A DNA stretch of 64,000 nt from the NCBI RefSeq assembly GCF_023343835.1, contig NC_064433.1, positions 67,788,032 to 67,852,031 on the forward strand, written 5' to 3'. Each line of letters begins with the position of its first letter. The stretch's first letter is position 1. The DNA comes from Lagopus muta (taxonomy: Eukaryota > Chordata > Aves > Galliformes > Phasianidae). Positions 36,201-48,200 of the stretch are shown in pieces. The position numbers and the translations under genes were made by a program. The notes beneath the pieces were generated by a model that was given only the letters and a program-made list of their open reading frames with translations, was not told the DNA's origin and searched no databases.

Positions 36201-39200
36201 GGTTCTCACATGGGAACTGATTCAGCATTACTTCAGGTCTTTCCTCACTCAGCTTCCTGCAAAACAAAGGAGCTGTTAAGCTGAGGAGGGGAAAGGCCTT
36301 TTGGATCGCTTATAGAGGAAGAAAGAAAAAAGAAAAGAATTTCCCTTATCAGGAAAAGATTTACAACCTATAATCTTTGAAGTGTGAGAAGTTGTAGAGG
36401 ATGTCTGCTTCTGCCTCGTTGTCTGTGAATACAAAACGGGGATGTGTCAGGCTGTTGAGGACTTGCTGGACGTCTGTGAACACCCTAGAAGAAAAAAGAG
36501 ATATGAAGAAAAATGACAGCTTGATTTCTGAAAATGATCAGCTGCTGCTCGAATAGAAAATAGTGTTTTGTTTTTTTAGATGTTGGCTCCCTACAAGTGT
36601 TACGCTTTTAACCTACAGAAAAAAAAGAAATATTGTGGAACAGATTAAAAATCAAGAGTTTTGAAACAAAACATCTCAAAGACAGTTTTGCTCCAGCAAC
36701 TTTAACAAAACTTGCAATTGAGTCCCTGACGGGAGAGCACTAACATGAATTCACTATTATACACAAAAGAGCCCTTGAGGGAGAGATACCTTCTAAGTAC
36801 CTTCATTGGTGGAAGAGCCCTAACCATCAACCTGTCAGCAACAAGGACCAAATCCATATGAAACCTGCACAGTTTGAGAGCTTCAGCATGAAGACTCAAA
36901 GTCAGACTGATGTAGAAAAGCAGTTAGAACAGTAAATGAACATTTCAACAGATTAAGCAACTGTTATTTTTTCGTTTTTCTTGAGGTGTCACAGTACTCT
37001 TCCTGCTCTCCAGACCTGCTCTCATCAATTAACTCTTCTTTCCTCCTCTGCAACCAACCAATCAGAAGATACAATCCCAGGAGAGGACCAACTTTTGGAA
37101 CAGCCCGTTCACAGGGAGAAACACTCTTTTCAAAAACCCCCAACATCTGAAGCATGTCTGTTATGCTTTGTTTATTGCTACAGACATCCTGCATAGCTCT
37201 GTGTGTGACGTATTACCTTCACTGTGCTATTTACCCTGGAGAGTAAGACTAGAAGAAACTAATTCACAGCACTGGCATTTATCAAAAGAAGTCCTAATTG
37301 TTTTCCCACTACTAAAACTTGGTGAAGTTAATATCCTCATACAGCCCTTCCAGTATTTCTTTCTGCAAAATGTGGCTTCTTGAACTCCTGTACAGCTGAA
37401 GGAAATACAGCATCAAATCTGACAAAAGGCCCGGAATAAGTTGCACTAAATTCATCTCAAGGACAGGACAAATATCCACTGTTTTGGAGCAACTTTTAGT
37501 CCTTGCTGAGGGAAATAGGATGCAAAGTGGTGACCTGGAGGTAAAACAGCCTTATAATGCTGTAACAAAGTCTTGAAGCATTCAATATTCTCACGTAACT
37601 CCAGCACACTGCAAGCATCATACTTAATCTTGGTAAGAAAGCATTTTGTTTGCAGATACATACTTGAAAACTTTGTCTTTATCATAAACTGATGGGTTGA
37701 TTGCTATGGGGAGTTTCTCCTTGTTTTCTGCTAAAATAGCCTAAAAACCAAACAAAAATAAAGAAATTAATAATAGTCACAGTAAACAGGCAGCCTTGAG
37801 TCAGACTTCACAATGATCAGCAAATAAGAACAGCAGCACAGACCAAACTGCCTTTTAACGTGCACACAGTCATGTTTATAGGATAAGTGACTGGAAAACA
37901 ATTTTAAAAGGAAAAATAAGTAAAATACTCAATGATTACATGTTCATCCAAGTTTTTTATTATCGTTATCAATGTCTATTGAAGTTTTATCAAGTTATCA
38001 AACCTTACAGACAGTTTAATGCAATTCCTTTTCTTCACATAAGTCTTTAAATACAGGTGTACAGGTGTGTTCGTAGCCACAGCAAAAATGACAGTCTGTG
38101 TGACCACTGCACTGCCTGGCTCAAGTGAACTGCAGTCACGTTCTGAGAAACTTATGTTGTGTCATATGCTGCCCAGCAAGAAATAAAAGTAAAACAATTA
38201 AAAAAAATAAATCAGTACAAGAGCAGAGGCAGAAGGGGGTCAGAATTAAGAGGCCACTGATAAAGAAGGAACAAAGGGCAGAACATCTGCCCAGTCAGAC
38301 ATACCCTTCATCTTCAAGGGTGTTACAGGAAGTACAATCACCTCTAACTGGAAAGTGTAAGCAAAATCAAACCAGAGACACTGCCTTCTACAGCAAGCTG
38401 GACAATACAAAATAATTCCTGATTAGATGACTACAATTCTCAGAATGGTGCCAGAAGATTTGTTTGCATCTATTCTCAAATAGCTCAAATTCAGGGACCT
38501 GCTGCAGAACTGCAACTACTTGAGTCTCCCAAGAAATCGCTTCTTTAAAGTCAGACATTTCATTAGAAGTGCCTTTATTAGGAATGTCTCCTCTGAGTCT
38601 GCTTTCTGCAATCAGTGCCCAAATCACTACCTGCAGTACCATTCAAGTCACAGACTTTGTGATCTGTGCTGAAGAATACAGTGAGGTAGCAGAACAAAAA
38701 CCAGGTGAGATTTCATCTGCAGCATTACTGTATTAACTCTGCTTTTCTAAGCAGGGCTGAAATCTTGTAAGATTTATGGGAACTAGATGATATTCAGAAG
38801 GGCCCTTCCAACCCAAAATATTCCATGAGTCTTTGCTTCTATTTAAAGGAAAATTAGAGCCTCAAAAGTAACACCCTTAGCTACTGCAAAACCAACAACT
38901 CAGCCAAGCAAACAACAAATTATTTGTGCATAGTAGTAAAGCATTCCCTGCTGCAAAAGCTGTAGAGATAGCAAACATTTACACTACCTTGCAAAACTGC
39001 TGGCTCAAAGACTGAACAAATCTGACACAGTCAGATTTTTTTGCGCACACAGCTCTGTATATGCTAAGCTATGGCAACCAGAAGCGTCAGCAACATGCAT
39101 CTCTCCATAGGTATTTCCCTTCTTGAGTCATACTACATACAAAGTTTTTTCTTTGATCTGTCAGCAGTCTAAATCTTCAATCACCTACAGCTAAATATTC

Positions 39201-42200
39201 CAGAGGAAAAAAAAACGTTTTCAAGACAAGGTAGGAAAGGAATATAATATTTGCCCGTTTGCCACACACTTGAACTAAACAACAGATTGCCTTATCTGAG
39301 ATCCAGGCACATTTGCCAAGAGAACTGTAAGATCAGAACTATATGAGCATCGTTTCTCATCTGTAAATAGGAAGTATGCCTACCCCTCTTCAAAAATGCA
39401 AAATCCCAACCAGTATGACATTGGTTCCAGAACAGCCTATTTTGGTCATATGCATTTATTCAACAAAATCAGCTTAATTTTTGCCTAGTTAATAATGAGC
39501 TGAATTTGGAGTTTTCTGACCATCCTCCATCAAAAGCAGCAGACTGTTGGTACAGAACATGTGGATCCAGTTTTTAGCTTGCCTGGGCCACACTGAATGA
39601 ATAGAAATTGTTCTGGGCCACACAGAAGATAAATACTAGAGCTAGTGTATAGAACTAAAAAAATTTCTCATAATTTTTATTAAAGCAAAAATGTGAGAAA
39701 AGTGAATAAACGTAGGTAAAACGTGTGTCCTTCGTGATGCTCAGAGGACTGGAGCACCTCTCCTACAAAGAAAACCTAAGAAGGCTCTGGGGAGACATCA
39801 CTGCAGCCTTCCAGTACTTGAAGAGAGTTTATAAACAGGAGATAGACTGACTTTTTACACGGTCTGATATTGATAGAGTAAAGGGGAACGGTTTAAAACT
39901 GAAAGAGGGGAGATTTAAGTTGGATGTTAGGAGGAAGGGGTAGGTGAGGCACTGGCACAGGGCAGTTTGGATGGGGCCCTGCATCTGGTGGGTGGTAACA
40001 CTGCCCAAGGCAGGGGGTTGAAACTAAATGGGCTTTAAGGTCCCTTCCAACCCAAAAACCATTCTGTGACTCTAGGATTTATAACAGTGGTATCAAATTA
40101 AGGACATTGTCTCCACTACAATATTTAGCAATTCTAAACCACATGATAAATGAGTAATCAGACTGAAAAGTATAATTATCCCAGTGTACTAAGATGAATC
40201 CTTCTGTAATTCAAGACAGACCAGAAGTACTACAGTAATAGATCCAGTGGGTAAGCACGTTAGACAATGTTTCAAACACTGAACTGGAAGATAGGTACCT
40301 TATATGAAAGACCTGGCACTGTATTTACATGAAGAAATACTGCAATAACATAGTATAGACAATTTCTGTTGCCTCAGTTCTGTTAAGTTATATCACATGC
40401 CAGATATTTCTCATTTCATTATGCTTTTTTTAGTTAGTACCTATGCTCTGAGTCAATCTTTAAGCCTGACAAAAAGCAGAACCAGAACTCTTTGATTAGC
40501 TATTTAGACGCCATCTCTGAAAGGATAAAATATGACATCTGTTACACCCTACCTGGTAATGCTCATCGGATGGCTCTGGGGTAAAGCAGTTGACATCCAA
40601 TACCTCACTGGGCAGCCACGGTAGCAAAACACACTTCCTGATCAAGCGATCAGTTTCCCCGTAAGCATAATCACGGGTCACTTCATCTGCAGCAAAACAA
40701 GGAGAGCCTTTCAGGAAGTCTTTAATTCTACGCTCGGAAATTCCCCTCATGCCTCATCATACAAATGAATGTTGGACAGTTAGTAATGCTACAACTGTCA
40801 GGATCAAAATGCAAAATTAGATATAATTAAAGAACTACATTAAAAAGGGTATTACTTGCAATGCAAAAATTAGGTCAAAACCAGCTGACTTACGACAGTT
40901 TAATTGTGCAGCTGAACACTATTACCCCTCTACGTGGTGGGAGCAGAACGAGGCATCCAACCACGGGTACAGGTGCAAAGTCAATAACAAACACAGACTC
41001 AACTTACCACCAGTTTCCAGGTCTCTCAGGGGCCAGAGAACAGTGTAAGCAATTTGTTGAGGCATGTAGAACAGGGGTGCTGTTGCAAAGCTAGGCTGAT
41101 CTGAATGCTGAATGCGTGATCCAAACTCATCCATAATATACCAGACAGGAACTTTCTCCTCCGCAGTCTGCACAATTAGAGAGTGAGAAATACTGCACCT
41201 ATCACTTTCTAGAAAAGAACTACAAGACAGAAGGTTCTGGCAGTACCCGCTAAAATGCTGTCCGTGCATCCAAGACACTGTGAAAACTGGCAAGCCTGTT
41301 CTTGTAACTAAAGAGTCCCATCCTTCCTCTTATTACAAAGCTATTGCTTACCAAATCCACTTCCCCTGAAGCCAGCTCAGGGAATAAACACAACAGAAGG
41401 CTGTTTCCTCACACTTCTATAGATGCAGAAGGGGAGACACACAAGTTGGATTTACACTATTCAAAGCAGTTCAGTGTCAGAAAGGGAAACTGAAGCCAAG
41501 TTCAACTATAGGTTGAATTAATTGTCTTCCAGGAAAGCATTTTTCAAGTGGGAGCATATAATTTCACGATTCATGAGTCACTCATGAGAAAAAGACAGGA
41601 AACCAAAACATAACATAGAAAGATGGAGATGTACTGCATCTGAAGGACCAAAGTTGGTGTAGTCGTATCTATATTACCTAAAACTAGGATCTGGAATAAG
41701 CTACATCTGGAAGCACACCATCTTGAAACTAGCTGGTTCTCACTTGAGGTTGAGCTAACGTTTATACTGTATTGGCAATCAAATGCCAAACTGAAACCAG
41801 GAAGCTAACTTATCTGACAGCATAAGTATATCCTCAGGGGGTGAAACACCCCTACAGATGAGGAAAGCTGTGAGCATAGCTGCTGAGAGACCTGTTTGTG
41901 AGGCACTTGATTCATGAAGGAGTCTTTCCTTCACTGTGAGTAAATATGAATAGAAAAAAACAAATTTGACACACAAGCAGAACCGCCCTTTTTACTGCCC
42001 TTCCTTTGCACAAGGCTCTTCTCCTCTGCGTGGAAAAACAAGAAAAAAAAAACCAACCCTCAAAATTCTTATCTGAAATGAGGGAGCAAGCCACCACACA
42101 TTCTAACTTTAGATGGCATCTGCTCTCCTTCCAGATAGAAGTTTATTGTTCAATGCCCATAAAAGAACATTTTTGTGCCAAAAAAGTATATTTGTTCTAC

Positions 42201-45200
42201 CTTATACTGGAATGCTTCACTCAGGGCTGCCCAGAAGTTTTTAGCAGCCCAGTCAAGCTTCAGAGACTCACCCCTTGAGAAAGCTGGTAGGTCTGATTGT
42301 ACTTCCACATTTCCTGCAACACTTGCTCAACACTGCCCTCATCTGGGATTTCTCCGTGAAAATCGATGCCCATGAGATTTGCCATTCTGTGAAGTAAGCC
42401 AGGCACGTGAAGCAGCTGCTGGCGGGCGTGTTCAATGCGGTATGTCCAGGCATGGTCGATGAGGAAAATGCTTCAAGAGAATTTTGATAGCATTACAACG
42501 GAATGTATAGAGATATTTCCATGCAAGGGCCAAATACCTCTCTCAGTAAGAGCTACATGTTCTTGCAGAAAGTTCAGTAACTAAATACTCTTAATGGCAA
42601 AGTAACTCCCTGAGCGCACACATACCATTACAGGTAAGGAACAACTTCCCAGCAGTAAGACAGCACTCTTTTTGTTCTAGAAAGTTTATTGTGTAATAGT
42701 CAGACATTCTACGATAATGAGGCACAAACAGAACAGTGCACTCAGTTTGCCAGCCCAGCTCTCCTTAGGATCCTGGAACACAGGACTTTCTTCCTTCTTC
42801 CACAACATCAACCTGATATTCACAGAACAGCTAGAGTTGGAAGAGACCTTCAAGCCTGCCCAGTTCCAGCCCCCAGTGTGGGCAGGACTACCACACACCA
42901 GATAAGGCCGCCTGGGGCCCCATCCAACCCGGCCTTGAAGAAGAAAAACTATGTACTGTTTTGGAAAAGCATTCCCAGATCCTTCTAGCCAGGAGATCTT
43001 GCAATATCTACAATCATCTGTAGAACCAGTTGGAAAGGCATGATCACCACAAGTCTTATACAGGCTAGAAGTTCAAAAACTTTAAAGTTTTTGACTGTTT
43101 TTTCTTAATTTGGCTCCGTTTTTCTTTTCTTCCCCAGAAATAGAATGCACTGTTTAAAAGAAGTACCGATCTGAAACAAAATCACAGCCAACTGGCATAT
43201 CTCTCCTTGAGAAGTTTAACCCTTGTGCTGGCTGCATGATTTTCACAGCAAAAGCCAACTTAAACAGAAGGATTCTTCACACTTTGGCCATATCCTTTCA
43301 CTGAATCACGTCAAAGAACTGTAAATTCTACTTATTAATTTCCCCTTCTCAGTTTTCATAAGTTAAAAACATTTCAGCTGTCATGTATGCCAAGTATCCC
43401 TGAACAATTATTGTGTATCATATTCTACACACAGCATAAGCTTACTTTAATTTTAAACCTAGAGATTCTAGAGAATGCTAAGGTGGAAATCTACTTCAAA
43501 AGACAGTTAGCAAACAAGCATGTTGGTATTCTGCTTCTACAACCACTCATCTGAATGCTACAAGTAAGCCCAAGACTTTCTAAGAGTTGCTTTGAATTTT
43601 ACAATTTGTGTTCTCAGATTCAGAAAGGCAATGACTTAGCTTAAGGCAAGCACATAAAGGTAGATACCCACGCTCTATGTTGCTTTTACTCATCAAGACA
43701 AAGTTTATGTAAATAGACAGTCTAAGATCTAAAGAAAAAACCATGAAAGGTCTGGCAAAATAAGATCTATACAACATGTGCCTAGCAGGCAATTGTATGG
43801 CAACACTCTTGAATTACATCATAGCCAACCATAGGAAATTCAGCAGTCTATGTATCATCTCTTACAGCAGCTCAGTATCCCCTGGGCCTGAGGTTCAACA
43901 GCAAACACACTGAATCTGCAAATCTGTGTATTTTATTTCTACAGACATCTCAAAGTTACCTCTTCTCTATTCTCTCAGTTTCATAAAACTGATTAATAAG
44001 CATCTTCCTCCATGATTTAAGGAGAAGCAACATAAAATACCTGCACTCCTAGGGCTCTTTACAAGTTATGCTTCATAGCAGGAGATTATTTATCTTTTCT
44101 GAAACAAGCTGCTGTGTCTTACGGTAAGAACGACAGACAAAAAACAACAACATATAAAACAAAACAAAGGAGCATTTTTGAATAAGACCAAGCAAGTTTT
44201 ATTACAAACTGCCCTCATCACTGTAGGGTTTAAGACCACTCGGACACAGGACCAGTTCGCAAATCACTACTCACCTATCAGGATTGGAGGCTTGAATCCC
44301 ATTCTCATTTGTTACTATAACTTTGAAACAAGGTTCATTTCCAGGATTTGGCTTCTTTTTCAATTCATCTTCCATTGCTTCATCACCTTCATCTTCCTCA
44401 TCTACCTCTTCTACTTGCATTATCCCAAAGTAGTCACCAGCATCAAACACCTGAAGTTGAAAGTAAGAATACAAGCAGTTAGTTGAGGCAGTACTCATGT
44501 ACGCACAACGCAACACTGCCAAGGCACAGACAGTTTTGGCCTGCATTCTGACAACAGTGGTGTCTAGCATTCATTCTTTCACCTTTTAATAGAGCTGTCT
44601 GGGAAGTTTCTCTGCTTAACATCAGGAGGAAGCTGTGTTGGTTTCTTTAGCATCAACAGATCTGTTGACGATCATCCATTAATTCCACTAATCACAATTA
44701 TTTTTGTTCAATTCCAAAATCAACAATCAAGTGAATCACTGCAAAATACAATCTGATATTATGGCATGCAGTGCTCAACAAACCCAGGTGTTACCCAGGT
44801 TCCAGAACCACAGTGAAGTACATTAAGACCCCCAGTCAAGTTCTGAGTCAGTTAAGAGATGCAAGAGTATTTTCCTCCTCCTTCCTTACACAAGGAACAG
44901 TTTGCTCACCTGCAGATGAGATCGGAGCCTTCTCACACTGCTGCAAGCTGAAGTCTATACTTAACTGGTCCACTGAAAAGGGTTCTAAACACATTAAGAA
45001 GGCCACCACACGTTTCCCTTCTGCCACAAATCTTGCCTAATGGTGTCTTGTATGCCTGCTGCAGAAAACCAATGCTACTTCTCTGATTTCAAATTAAACA
45101 TGTAATTTCAAGAAGAAAAAAGTATAGAGTCTCAGAAGACATTTCCAACCCTTTTGCAGGAAGTTGTTCTGCTAAGTCAGTCACGCTACGTAGTCAACCA

Positions 45201-48200
45201 GACAGGAGCTGACAAATGATTAGTCCTCTCACACATCATTTTTAAAGAGGAGTAAGCCATCCTAACAATACACTTCTCCATCTAACCTTGTTAGTAAGCA
45301 GCAGGGAGGGTAACATTTGGAAGCATAACCTCCAGAGGCACTGCTTAATGTGTCAAGCACCTAGCCCATTGCATCACTATCACAAGTCATTACCTCTAGA
45401 CACTGACAACTTATTGGCTGGAAAATCCCAGAGGCAGAGACAAGCTTTTATTTGTTCCTTCAGGACAATAATCTCCACTAAGCCCCAGCTGGAGGGCAAG
45501 AAAATCAACTTCACATTCGCAAAGCAAGGCCACCTAGACAAAGCAGAGCTGCCCATGGGAGCTAGCAGCAAGAAGGGAGGGCAGCAGGGAAAGAGCACCT
45601 GCTGCAAATTTTAACCTAGAGCACTGCATCATAGAGCAGAGCAGACAGTACCTGCAACTGCCTCCTGAGGATTGGTGATGGTGTTTTGTTTTGGGCTAGG
45701 GGGTGCAGAGCGATGCTGAGAATGCACAGGCTAATTTCACATACGTGTTTTTCTCAGGTAAACAAAATCACTTTGCAAACAACCTCACTGGAGATTAAAA
45801 ATACAGAAATAAGTAACTGATTTATCATCACCTGTAGTTCAGTAGGCATCTGAATAGCTAGTGATTCCAATTTATCTCTAGTTTTCCAGTTTTGTTGGAA
45901 GAGGATAATGTTACTCAACAGCAAGCAGTATTGCCATCTCTTGCTGTTGGGGCCACCAACATTTCCTTTAAGATCCTGTTTGCCTGCCTGTACAGTTCAC
46001 AGCCATTTTAGCCGATTTCACTGAGGCAAGTTCCAGCCACAGGAAAAGCCCTTTCTTGGGTGGCTGCCAGCAGCACTCTGCTCATTTCTGTCAGGTGGCT
46101 CCCAGCTGGAGCAGCATCCTGAGCTGGCTGCTGCACAAGCACTAAGACCAGTCCTGAAAGGCAGCAAGAAGCGTGAGCTTTCCCCAACATCATCATTAAA
46201 AACAGCAGTAAAATGACCAGAAGCCATTAGGAAGTTAAAACTGCAAGCATGATGTACCACAGCCCACTTGACATGTGCTGCCTGTGCCTAACATATGGTG
46301 AGGCAGTGCAAGGATGGCCAGCTGCAGAGAAGCAGCTGTAAGCCAGCCAGGTTTGGGAAAACCCTCTGTCCCTTCACATTCAGGTGCAACTCCAACCTTA
46401 CAAACCCAGAAAACTAGACAGTGCGAAACAAGGACTGCCAAGCGCAGGCACCTTCAGCAAATTACTTGCAGGCATGCTGCAAACTGCTGTGAAATCCACA
46501 GGCAGCCTGTGAGCAGCAGCATGCCCTCCCCTGCTCTGCAAAATAAAGTCTGGTAACACTAATCATGCTGCACACCTACTGATAGTTAAGTAGAAGACAC
46601 CACTTAAGGGTCTGCTTTTGTCCAAGTTTGAACAATGATTTCTCAGGGCCACAAAAATACTCACTGCAATACATAGGGGCCTGCCAGTTTTGCTAAATGC
46701 AAAATAAGGAAATAAGTAAATGCAGGTTTCTTGCCCTAGCAGATATATCACATTTGGGATGAGCAACTCAGTGTAATTTGTGGTTACACAAGGCTCTCAG
46801 GAGCAAAACGGCTCTAGCAGCTCTCAAGGTAAGTGAAACCCCTCCACTTCTCTTGCAAGCTCTAGCATACAGCAGGTAAGGTGCTGTATGTTGAAGCAAA
46901 TTCATGCTGGAAAACAGTACATCCAGAACCCAGCCCAGGCAGCTGATGTAAGAGGAGATTTTATCTACGTAATGCATACAAGTTTTCCAAGTTCTACGCT
47001 AGAAAATTTTAATCTTTGTAACAGGTTAAGACAGATGAAAAATTCCTTCCACCTTCACACAGGAAACAAGAGAACTCATGCTGTAGTCTGCGTTTCACAG
47101 ATTTATTTTCCCCAATTACTCTTCGCTTAAAAGTCCCTGAGCATTTTCATCCTTTTCCTTCACCTCCTCTGCTGCCTTCATGCTGAAGCTTTGAGCAAGA
47201 TACTGTGGGCCTGCTTGCTTCAAGAGTTCATCCCAGGCCACCGCACTCCTCATTGTAATTTTTCCTACACAGTCTTCTCCATATCCTTTTGTCCTTCTGG
47301 ATAAAATCTAGAAGCTGCAATGGCAGAGACACGCACCATTAGCAGCCTGGTTTATCTTAAGCACACTGAAATCATTACATTTCTCTCTCCACGCACCCTG
47401 GACAAACAAATACACTCAGCCACTGTAGCAAGCATATTGAAACAGCGTGCACTGTGCCACACTAGGATATGTGCCTTCTCCATGCCAGCCCCTGTGGAAG
47501 TATCATGGCTATGGTTTTCCTCATTCAATTCTCTTCCCTCTCAACTTCAACGAAGAAGTTTGTGGCTTATCAATACTCGTAAATGTCAAATGGTAGGAGA
47601 CAACTGGATGGGGCTAGGCTCATTTCAAAGGTGCCCAGTCAACAGGACAAGGGGCAATGGGCAGAAACTGAGATCTAAGTAGTTCCATCTGAACACGAGG
47701 AAAAACTTCTTTACAGTGAGGGTGATGGAGCACTGGCAAAGGCTAACCAGAGAGGTATCTCCTTCTCTGGAGATACTCAGAACCCACACGGACACTTTCC
47801 TGTGTAACCTGCTGTAGGAAACCTCTGTTAGCAGGGGTCGGACTAGATGCACTCCAAAGGTCCCTTCCAACCCCTACGATTCTATAAGAGAGCATTTGCT
47901 TGAGTTAACGTAGACGTATTCTCTCTGCAATACACAGCTATTCCTCTCACTTGCAGTACCAGACATGCAGCTGTTGGAAACAACCAGAAATGCATTTAAA
48001 CCCTCCTGAGTGTGCTGCAAGCACTCTGATGGTATCACATCTTCTTAAACTTCCATCCAACTTTGAAGTTGGGATGAGGAAAAAAAAAGAAGGCACTCAA
48101 ACAATCAGAGCTGAGTTTATTTGTACAACTGTTTAACCACAGCCCTTGCTCCTCACCCACCACCCTGCAGCTTCTCACCCTACCTCCTAACCCACAACCC

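Larger units (their letters stand above)
37741..40552 (-). other. TTLL12: TTLL12 intron 5 (2.8 kb)
   Basis: Contains a CR1 fragment at 39725-40074 and a CR1 tail at 38775-38832; the rest is unique. Confidence 0.88.
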
